DNA of 56,309 nt from an uncultured Chlorobiaceae bacterium. GTDB lineage: Bacteria; Bacteroidota; Chlorobiia; Chlorobiales; Chlorobiaceae. How positions within the stretch are numbered: position 1 is the stretch's first letter; every line of letters begins with the position of its first letter. Location: the NCBI GenBank assembly GCA_903908555.1, contig CAIVSG010000122.1, positions 1 through 56,309 on the forward strand. Reading direction: 5' to 3'. Of the stretch, positions 1-7,578 are shown piece by piece. Position numbers and translations under genes: made by a program. The notes under the pieces are model-generated. The model saw nothing but the letters and a program-made list of their open reading frames with translations. It had not been told where the DNA came from and made no database searches.

Positions 1-423
1 AAGCTTCATGGCCGAATGCTCAAGAGTAACATCAGCAAGGTAAAACTTCCGAAGCATCTCTCTCAACTCCTCACTGCCGGGTCGGGGTTTCGCTGCATTG
101 ACAGCAAAAGAAAACGGCAGAAGCAGGTTTTCCTCAACCGTTGCGTCAATCATCTGGGGTATCTGGGCAACATAGCTGACTAAACTCCGAAGCGTAGCCG
201 GAGCGATAGAGGTAGTGTCGCTACCCTGAAAAAGAATTGACCCACCCTGCGGCTTGTTCAGGCGGCATATCAATCGCAGCAGTGTCGATTTACCTGATCC
301 GGAAGGACCTTTTACCAGAATAAACTCCCCCTCTTGCACTGCTAAATTAAGCACTTCAAAAACAAGGGCAGTTGATCCCTCATAAGCAAAAGACAGATTC
401 CTGATTTCAAGCAGTGGAGTCAT
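1..423 (-). CDS. ABC transporter ATP-binding protein (partial, C-terminus outside window)
   Basis: Hand translation of the minus strand from ATG at 421-423: MTPLLEIRNLSFAYEGSTALVFEVLNLAVQEGEFILVKGPSGSGKSTLLRLICRLNKPQGG...; Walker A GPSGSGKST. Open at the window edge, so absent from the ORF track. Confidence 0.85.
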   Translation of the reverse strand, partial: MTPLLEIRNLSFAYEGSTALVFEVLNLAVQEGEFILVKGPSGSGKSTLLRLICRLNKPQGGSILFQGSDTTSIAPATLRSLVSYVAQIPQMIDATVEENLLLPFSFAVNAAKPRPGSEELREMLRKFYLADVTLEHSAMKL

Positions 424-468
424 AAAACAATTAGACTGGAAACGGATAAAAGATGAAACTATAGAATT

Positions 469-666
469 TTACGACTTTTTTAAAGTAATAGCACAGGAAA
501 TGTGTCTTAAATCCGGATCAATCTGTAGGTGTTTTACTTGCATCGTTTTTGGCTTCGGACATTGCCACTTTTTGGTGATGATCTCCTTAAGCATCTGAAT
601 ATCAAATCTCTGATCTGCCACCAGCTTTTTAAGTTGCTGTTTTTCTTCTTCAAGAACGTTCAGTCT
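469..666 (-). pseudogene. IS3-family OrfA-like transposase remnant
   Basis: Minus-strand reading gives RLNVLEEEKQQLKKLVADQRFDIQMLKEIITKKWQCPKPKTMQ..., resembling the conserved C-terminal part of IS3-type OrfA (LEEENRxLKKLVADLxLDxxMLxEVLxKK). Preceded in frame by a stop (TGA, plus-strand tca 667-669). Confidence 0.55.
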
Positions 667-1097
667 TCAGGCTTCACGTCCGCTTGTTATCCACTAATTG
701 CTCAACGTAATCTTCCCCTCCCCTAATACACATTGTCGTTGTATGAGACAATATTGAGACAACTGCAAGACAGTGAGAAGGGGATAAGTGTTATTACATA
801 AGCCGCCATTATAGTAATTATATATACCATGAGTTTACATTATTGAGTGTTAAAATATTTATGGTGCGTTTAGGAAATCTTTTGGCATGATAATTGATGA
901 ATAATGGATGACGCTCTTAATACAAGCCTAATTCTTATTTCTTGGAGATTTGCAATGAAAATGAATGATTTGCTTTTTGGTAATTAAACCAGCAATAAAC
1001 GTTTACATGCACACGAACAGGCAATGGTCGAGATTATGGACATTAAGTGATAGACTATATTTTTTATATGCTTCATAGCATTTGGACGGAAACTTCT

Positions 1098-1916
1098 ATG
1101 AAAAAAACTTTTATCTTATCGATAGCATTTTTTACCAGTATTGTATGGCATGGTGATGCTGTTGCGGGGACTGTAGTTAATCTTAATTACAATGACTTTT
1201 CATCAACAAGTGGCGTAACGCTTTTAGGAGTTGCTCAACAAGTTAATGGCAATGCCCTTCAACTTGCAACGCAGGATGTAAAGAATGTTGCCGGCGGTGT
1301 ATTCTTCAGTACTCCAGTTGGTGTTTCCAGTTTCAATGCTCAGTTTACCTTTCAATTCTCGAATACTGCTGGTGCCGATGGGATGGTATTTGTAATTAAG
1401 AACCCTGGCAGTTCGGGAACTGGTACAGGTGGACTTGGAGGAAGTGGAGGGGCGCTGGGATATAGCAGTATCCAAAAAAGCATTGGTATAGAGTTTGACA
1501 GCTGTATTAATACAGATGCTCGTTATAATGATATTGACGGTAATCATATCGCTATTGATGCCAATGGCTCCATGATCAGCCTGACGCAAAGTAATGTACC
1601 GGTATTGTTTAACGGTACCGGGGTATGGCATGCGTGGGTTGATTATACTGGGAATGTGTTATCGGTAAGCGCTAATCAAAACGGTGTAAAGCCTGGCACG
1701 CCAATGCTTTCCCAAGACATGAATATAGAATCAATCGTCGGTTCTTCTACTGCATTGGTTGGTTTTACCGCTGCTACTGGTTCCAATACTCAAACAACCA
1801 AGTTATTGTCATTTAGAGGGTCTTCTCCAGTTCCTGAGCCATCGACCTATCTGCTGATGGGTGCAGGTGCGGTTATAGCTGGAATCGCAGCGAGAAGAAA
1901 ATTGTTGTCCGTTTAA
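1098..1916 (+). CDS. PEP-CTERM sorted protein with L-type (legume) lectin-like domain
   Basis: Signal peptide MKKTFILSIAFFTSIVWHG; beta-rich lectin-like core (ADGMVFVIKN...IGIEFDSC); C-terminal VPEPSTYLLMGAGAVIAGIAARRK = PEP-CTERM tripartite signal. The ORF-track start at 1047 is probably too early. Confidence 0.8.
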   Translation: MKKTFILSIAFFTSIVWHGDAVAGTVVNLNYNDFSSTSGVTLLGVAQQVNGNALQLATQDVKNVAGGVFFSTPVGVSSFNAQFTFQFSNTAGADGMVFVIKNPGSSGTGTGGLGGSGGALGYSSIQKSIGIEFDSCINTDARYNDIDGNHIAIDANGSMISLTQSNVPVLFNGTGVWHAWVDYTGNVLSVSANQNGVKPGTPMLSQDMNIESIVGSSTALVGFTAATGSNTQTTKLLSFRGSSPVPEPSTYLLMGAGAVIAGIAARRKLLSV

Positions 1917-1960
1917 GGAAAAGAGTCTTGACTGGAGAGTTAGTAACATCCCTTAGAAAA

Positions 1961-2146
1961 TTAACAAATTTCTTTTTTTCCATAATTCACTATCTGGTTC
2001 CCCGGTTTACGAAGAAAGATATAGCCTGTCAGGGCAATAATCGCTACTGCAATCCCCCAGATGAAGAGGGCGAACTTGGAGCCTCCTTCGTACATACTGA
2101 AGATGCCGAAGAGAAAAAATATGGCTGAGGCCCCTATTTTAATTCT
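1961..2146 (-). pseudogene. 3'-terminal fragment of a GDT1/UPF0016-family gene
   Basis: [47 protein letters not shown] is nearly identical to the C-terminus of the intact protein at 43148-43798 ([47 protein letters not shown]). Confidence 0.85.
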
Positions 2147-2176
2147 CAGGAGTTCCAAATACTGTTCGCGCTATAT

Positions 2177-2845
2177 TTAAAAGCCATTCATCAAGTCCAC
2201 ACACTCAACTGAATACTCTTCCAGATGTTTATGTGCTGCAACGTGGCAGCAATAATTTTCATCTATCAGAAGTTTTTTGATAATCCATCTTGTATTATCA
2301 AAAAAAGCACTTTCAGCATTGAGGATAACTTGTTTCAAAGGGGCCGCAAGGCCTTTACCATTAGCCTTTAAAACAGCTTCCTTTTGGGTCCAGCAATCAA
2401 AAAAAAGCAGATTGGCTTGATCTGCTTCATAGTGCTCATAAAGTGTTGCTACCTCCGGCAGCTCTTTTGAAAAATCATTGATATCTATCAAGCGAATCTT
2501 TTCAATATCAATTCCTATTGGTTGATTACCAGCTAACGCAAGGATAACGATATGTTCTGAATGAGAGATATTAAATTCCGGGCCGCCTTCAATAAAAGGT
2601 TTGCCATATTGAGACACTTTCAAAGAGTGAAATTTATCGAACCAGTTATCAGGGAAATTGTTTTGTAACGCCCTTAAAAGCAGCAACTTACCAAAAAGTG
2701 TTGCCTGCCGGTCCTCAAAACGGTTATATCGGAGTATTGATGAGCAAATTCCTGCGGGGATCAGTGCAAGATATTCTTTAAAAAGTCTTTCAGAAAGAGT
2801 ATACCCATAACGGGCAAAATATATTTGCACGCGTATTTCAGTCAT
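2177..2845 (-). CDS. 4'-phosphopantetheinyl transferase, Sfp type
   Basis: FNISHSEHIVILALAG, PIGIDIEKI, FFDCWTQKEAVLKANGKGL motifs of the Sfp/Gsp PPTase family. Confidence 0.9.
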   Translation of the reverse strand: MTEIRVQIYFARYGYTLSERLFKEYLALIPAGICSSILRYNRFEDRQATLFGKLLLLRALQNNFPDNWFDKFHSLKVSQYGKPFIEGGPEFNISHSEHIVILALAGNQPIGIDIEKIRLIDINDFSKELPEVATLYEHYEADQANLLFFDCWTQKEAVLKANGKGLAAPLKQVILNAESAFFDNTRWIIKKLLIDENYCCHVAAHKHLEEYSVECVDLMNGF

Positions 2846-2860
2846 AAGACTTCTACGAAA

Positions 2861-3085
2861 TTACCGGGGAGCCGTGGTTGAATCAGAAAGTGAACAGGAA
2901 CACTTGGGACATTTTTTAGGCGACTGCGGTCGAGGATCAGCAGCAAGGAGAGCAACAGCGCCTATGACCGGAGTTAAAAACAGACTGCAGAAAAAATACC
3001 CCCAAAAGCCAAACTTTCTGTTAGAGCCAATGAAAGCGATGACAATACAGAGGATGATATATAACAGTTGAAAAATCATGACCAT
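2861..3085 (-). CDS. small membrane protein of unknown function with C-terminal CPKCSC
   Basis: 74-aa ORF with two hydrophobic segments and a terminal CPKCSCS motif; alone on the minus strand between PPTase and the DUF697 gene. Confidence 0.5.
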   Translation of the reverse strand: MVMIFQLLYIILCIVIAFIGSNRKFGFWGYFFCSLFLTPVIGAVALLAADPRPQSPKKCPKCSCSLSDSTTAPR

Positions 3086-3199
3086 TCCTTAAGGAATTGA
3101 ATTCACTGATACATAAAAATGCTTTGAAGGCACCATAAGAAAACATTCGCTCTTATAGTGCCTTGTTCAGAAGAACAACAAGAACCGCCTAACCCCTGT

Positions 3200-3736
3200 T
3201 CAGTTTGCAGGGCTTACAGTATCTTCTTTCTTCAAATCTGCAGCAACAGTCTTGCCTTTAGTGAATTGTTCAGCAAAATAGCTCTTCACCTTTGCTGGAT
3301 CGAGATCCAGGAAGGTACCACCAGACTCGAAGTGTTGTACAAATACTTTGTAAATCGCATAGGTGGAAGCGCCTGAAATAACAGGCATGGTGACCGCACC
3401 TGTTGTCTGACCAATCAAAGGAATACATTTAATCAGGCTGGCCAGAGTTCCTCCCAATGCTACAGGTATAAATCCACCCAGCAATGTGGTTATCACAGAT
3501 TTCCCGATATCCCTTCTGAATGGGACATCGTACTCTTTGGCAACGGTCCTGATCATATCAAGCTGCACACCTATCAGCGCAACTAAATCAACCAACGGTA
3601 TCGGAACCAGACCTACGCCCATTGATGCCAGTATATGATTCTTGGCATGCTTATAGACTCGCTGGTCGCGATCAAGTGTATCAGTTATACTCTCTGATAC
3701 CACTTCGGCGGTAGCTTCAACTGCTTCATCTTTCAT
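3200..3736 (-). CDS. DUF697-like membrane protein
   Basis: AKNHILASMGVGLVPIPLVDLVALIGVQLDMIRTVAKEYDVPF and glycine-rich membrane segments typical of DUF697/YcjF-like proteins. Confidence 0.65.
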   Translation of the reverse strand: MKDEAVEATAEVVSESITDTLDRDQRVYKHAKNHILASMGVGLVPIPLVDLVALIGVQLDMIRTVAKEYDVPFRRDIGKSVITTLLGGFIPVALGGTLASLIKCIPLIGQTTGAVTMPVISGASTYAIYKVFVQHFESGGTFLDLDPAKVKSYFAEQFTKGKTVAADLKKEDTVSPAN

Positions 3737-3865
3737 AAGTAATCCCCTCTATTATATAAGTTATGTAAAGTTGATTTCACTTATTACTTCCTTGCCTAAA
3801 GATAAGAAAATAAAAAATAATCAACGAAACGTCGTGAAGAACCATTTATAAAAAGTATTACAATC

Positions 3866-5014
3866 TCATTGAACCAACATAGGTATTCCATTATGAATTC
3901 TATACAAAAATATAGGTTTATCCTCAATATTTCCCGTACGGTCAAATTTATACCGGCCATTGGCGCCCTCCCAAGCATCCGAATACCGAATGGCATAAGA
4001 GAGATCAAGGGGGTTTCTTGATCCGGTGAACTTGATTGCCCGGGCAAGGATATGCAGTGCATCGTAACCTTGTGCAGCCCATGTATCGGGTTGCCGGCCA
4101 TAGCGGGCAAAAAACTTGTTCACAAATGAAAGATTTTCCGGAGTCATTGATTTCACATTATAAAAATCGAAAAAAATCGCTCCCTCATAGGCTGTGCCGG
4201 CATGTTCCCTCATTTCGGGAGTATCGCTGAAAGCTCCGATGACGGGGGTATTCAAACCGACTTTTCGAGCCAAGCGTAAAAAATCTCCAGCTTCCGGTTC
4301 GAGTCCGCTAAAAAAAATCATATCGGCATCGACCATTTTCAGTTCATTGACAAGTTTACGGAAGTCCACATGTTTACGGGAATAAGACCATTGATAGATC
4401 ACTTGTGTATCTGTTTGATTTAGATCCACTTGATACTGATCGCCGAGATCCTCGCCATACGCATCCTCTTCCCAAAGCATTACAATTTTTTTATAGCCAC
4501 GTTCTTTTGTGATTCGGGCCAGTCTCATGGCAATCCGGTCACTTGACAGAATTGTTCGGTTTATATACTGGAATCCGTGAGAAGTCAAATCAGTGTTATT
4601 GGCTCCAATAATAAGATGCAAAAGATGAGCTGACTCAAAGATCGTTGAAGCCTTCATAGCCGGAGCATCATCATAATACCCGATCACAGCACTCATATCA
4701 GGTGTATCAGAGAACTCCTTTGCTATACTTGTCTGCTTTCCCGAGTCAAAACCATCATCCCGTTTTATCAGCCGAATAGTATATGCCCCTGCGAGTTTAC
4801 GAGAATTGATTTCATCCAGGGCAAGTTCAAGGCCATCAGCCATTCCGTCATGGTTTACAGCAAATGGCCAGCAAACTCCAACGACAACCTCATTTGAGGG
4901 AAAGTTCAACACTTTGAATCGGTATATCCCCTTTTCTTCGTAAGAAATAAACTGAGTCGAAATGGCGAGAGCTAACAACACAATCGCAACAACAGAGAAT
5001 AAAAGTTTTTTCAT
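3866..5014 (-). CDS. branched-chain amino acid ABC transporter-type substrate-binding protein (Peripla_BP_6-like)
   Basis: N-terminal signal/anchor MKKLLFSVVAIVLLALAIS, then GLELALDEINSRKLAGAYTIRLIKRDDGFDSGKQ...AVIGYYDDAPAMKAS...WAAQGYDALHILARAI, the LivJ-like fold pattern. Confidence 0.8.
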   Translation of the reverse strand: MKKLLFSVVAIVLLALAISTQFISYEEKGIYRFKVLNFPSNEVVVGVCWPFAVNHDGMADGLELALDEINSRKLAGAYTIRLIKRDDGFDSGKQTSIAKEFSDTPDMSAVIGYYDDAPAMKASTIFESAHLLHLIIGANNTDLTSHGFQYINRTILSSDRIAMRLARITKERGYKKIVMLWEEDAYGEDLGDQYQVDLNQTDTQVIYQWSYSRKHVDFRKLVNELKMVDADMIFFSGLEPEAGDFLRLARKVGLNTPVIGAFSDTPEMREHAGTAYEGAIFFDFYNVKSMTPENLSFVNKFFARYGRQPDTWAAQGYDALHILARAIKFTGSRNPLDLSYAIRYSDAWEGANGRYKFDRTGNIEDKPIFLYRIHNGIPMLVQ

Positions 5015-5017
5015 GCC

Positions 5018-5893
5018 TCAATCCTTGCCTAAAATAATCGGCAGACCTGATTGGCCCGAACCTATAACCACAACCTTGGCATTTGCTGATTTCGACAACT
5101 CCTGAGTTGCACGTATACCTTCCCACTTGAGAATGGAAGGCGTTAATGTCTTGTTTACAGTTTCATTATATATCCGAATACCTTCAGATTCAACTTGCAG
5201 GCGTTCAGACTCTTTTTTTGCAATCGAAAGGCGATAGATGTATTCACCTTCACGTTGCTGTTGAACCATTTTTTCTTCAATAGCGCGGGAAATACTGACG
5301 GGAAGAGTGATTGATTCAATTGGAACATCATCTATCTTGACGTAACGCGCAGCAAGTTGAATCTTCGATTGTTCGCTGAGCAGTAACTGGATGGCTTTCT
5401 GTGAAGTGTAGATTTCCTCGGGTTTGTACTGCCCGAACAATGTACGGATAACCGATCGAACATCAGGCCGGATTGCGACATTAACATAGTCCGGCCCTAC
5501 AATCTGATGAAGGAATGGAAGGGTAGAGGGTTCAAGATAGTAACGTATGGTGTACTTTACCCGGACAGTGAGACCGTCAAACGTCAAAACATCAATCGAA
5601 TCACTAAACTGCTGCTTGCGGGTGTTATAGATGTACATCTTGTTAAAGGGCAATATAATGTGTAAGCCCTCAGGATATACAGTATCGATAACGGTACCAG
5701 CACCAAGCCATCGCCACAAGACACCTCGCTCGCCAGAATGAATCGAGATGACTGTACGGTCAAAAAAGAATAAAAAAACAAGACAAATCAATAACCCGAT
5801 TGAGATAATTGGCAGGAGATGTTTTCTCAAGAAAGATTTGCTGTTGGAACTAAAATTGGCGAGCCATTCACGAAGTGATTTCATTTCAAGCAT
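5018..5893 (-). CDS. SPFH/Band 7 (prohibitin-like) membrane protein
   Basis: N-terminal TM followed by VISIHSGERGVLWRWLGAGTVIDTVYPEGLHIILPFNKMYIYNTRKQQF... and VNVAIRPDVRSVIRTLFGQYKPEEIYTSQ, the SPFH pattern. Confidence 0.85.
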   Translation of the reverse strand: MLEMKSLREWLANFSSNSKSFLRKHLLPIISIGLLICLVFLFFFDRTVISIHSGERGVLWRWLGAGTVIDTVYPEGLHIILPFNKMYIYNTRKQQFSDSIDVLTFDGLTVRVKYTIRYYLEPSTLPFLHQIVGPDYVNVAIRPDVRSVIRTLFGQYKPEEIYTSQKAIQLLLSEQSKIQLAARYVKIDDVPIESITLPVSISRAIEEKMVQQQREGEYIYRLSIAKKESERLQVESEGIRIYNETVNKTLTPSILKWEGIRATQELSKSANAKVVVIGSGQSGLPIILGKD

Positions 5894-6077
5894 TCCTCAT
5901 ATTTCTTTAGCCTACAGCTGTTGAAGAGACATTATATATAGGTAAGGAGCCTATTCACGTCCCTACACCACTCACTCTATCCAATTAATTATCCGTTAAA
6001 ATTCAACATTAAAAATATTATTAAGTTTTCACGTAATCTTATTATAAATAAAAATTTATTCAAAAATTAATCAACCT

Positions 6078-6128
6078 TTTTTTATTGCTTACTGTTTTTA
6101 TACTTTTTTATTGCTTACTGTTTTTATA
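6078..6128. repeat. exact 25-bp direct repeat, period 26 bp
   Basis: TTTTTTATTGCTTACTGTTTTTATA at 6078-6102 and again at 6104-6128, in AT-rich DNA upstream of the forward operon. Confidence 0.9.
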
Positions 6129-6273
6129 AAACAAATTAGTCGCTATTTTTAGTAAAAGCTCAATGATAAGAGCTAACTAAAGTCTTTTTATTAATTATTT
6201 ATTCTTTAAATGGAAAAACAATCACACACTGAAGGAAGAAATTAACGTACGCGTAATTGAACCTCCTGAATCC

Positions 6274-7572
6274 ATGCATTCTAAAAAAAGTCAAAGCACA
6301 CATCCCGCCCCACAATCTCTGGAAGAGGAGACCCCGTCAGGGTTATGTTTTCCATATATTACGTCAAAACCTACCTACTATGATTTAAAAGGTTTTGTCC
6401 CGCTGAAAATCGACACAAACCTGCAGAATCAACTTAGCTTCGACTATATGATCAGTGAGGAGGTTGCCTCTGAGCTTATTCAGGGAGCAGAATGGTTTAC
6501 CAAACTCTACAACAACAAAAAAAATCTCATTCCGGGCGCTCATTATATTGAATCTCTTACAGATATTAATGAGGAGCTTGAGATTCACAATTATACCGGA
6601 CTCTGCCCTACCAACGTTCTTGAAGTATCACCCTCCTCTGGATCGTGCGCAGTAGCCTGCCAGTACTGTCTAGTGACTGATGGCAACCATGTAAAACCTA
6701 TCACCGTCTATGCAAATTACTCCGATAGGCTTGAAAATTCTCTTGAACGCAACAGACATAAGTCCTTATTTTACTATTTCTCCCCAAAAACCGAAGCATT
6801 CTCCGAACCACACCTTTTCAATGGAGTAGCACACGATATAGTGCGAACTTTTGTCCGCCACTTTAACAAATACCCAGACTCATCAGTACGTATTTTTATT
6901 GCGACTAAGGCTGGACCACGACACTTAAGGGTTAAGCATAAAGGTGATACACTTTACTCTCTCATGGGTCAGATAGCTTCTAAAATCCAGCTGAACGGCA
7001 GCATTGGAATAATGCCTCAATATCTTCGGGATGTGCTGGAGCCAAATGCTGCATCGATTGAAGAACGGCTTGAGATGCTTTTTCAATGCCGGGAACTTGG
7101 GATATATGCCGAGTCTGTCCTGTGCCAACCACTGATTCTTCCTTACCTGACTGATGAAAATCTCTCCAAATATTTTACCCTTCTCGATGCTGCCGGCGTC
7201 CGAAACATCAAGCCTGAATTCCTGACTACAGAAATAAGAAACCTGGTGATTCTGGCTCAGTATATCAATCATTTTGACCCAAGTCTTATCAGTGAGTTTT
7301 TCAAGCCCTATTTGTCGGATGCAAATCAAAACCATATCAAGCAGCGCTCAAGGCTGGCCCCTGAACGTGGAATGTGTGTTGAGTATCTCAAGAAGATTCA
7401 GACTGCAGCTGACAACCATGATATCACCATCAGCATTTGCAACTGGGTAAAACATGAATTAGGAGCTTCCGCTGAATGGGTTCGTACAATTGATAAGGCA
7501 TCAGCTGCACATGGATACCGGTGCCTGGGGTACCAGACCAGTTTATTCTCTGATAACAAACGCACTGCCTGA
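6274..7572 (+). CDS. radical SAM protein (spore-photoproduct-lyase-like arrangement)
   Basis: CAVACQYC = CxxxCxxC [4Fe-4S] motif in VLEVSPSSGSCAVACQYCLVTDG; downstream SIEERLEMLFQCRELGIYAESVLCQPLI reminiscent of SPL-like radical SAM proteins. Stop lies 6 bp before the NRPS start. Confidence 0.75.
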   Translation: MHSKKSQSTHPAPQSLEEETPSGLCFPYITSKPTYYDLKGFVPLKIDTNLQNQLSFDYMISEEVASELIQGAEWFTKLYNNKKNLIPGAHYIESLTDINEELEIHNYTGLCPTNVLEVSPSSGSCAVACQYCLVTDGNHVKPITVYANYSDRLENSLERNRHKSLFYYFSPKTEAFSEPHLFNGVAHDIVRTFVRHFNKYPDSSVRIFIATKAGPRHLRVKHKGDTLYSLMGQIASKIQLNGSIGIMPQYLRDVLEPNAASIEERLEMLFQCRELGIYAESVLCQPLILPYLTDENLSKYFTLLDAAGVRNIKPEFLTTEIRNLVILAQYINHFDPSLISEFFKPYLSDANQNHIKQRSRLAPERGMCVEYLKKIQTAADNHDITISICNWVKHELGASAEWVRTIDKASAAHGYRCLGYQTSLFSDNKRTA

Positions 7573-7578
7573 AGCCGC

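Noticed and set aside
955-1049. Tiny ORF with good RBS (MKMNDLLFGN*) before the PEP-CTERM gene
   Set aside because: Only 10 codons before a stop; read-through gives ~30 residues with no recognisable family. Not enough support to call a leader peptide or pseudogene.
1224-1631. 135-aa minus-strand ORF inside the PEP-CTERM gene
   Set aside because: Antisense to a coherent signal peptide-lectin-PEP-CTERM protein; no domain signature.
1928-2128. Plus-strand ORF opposite the GDT1 fragment (and the equivalent ORF at 43136-43387)
   Set aside because: The two plus-strand ORFs resemble each other only because they are antisense to the duplicated GDT1 3' end.
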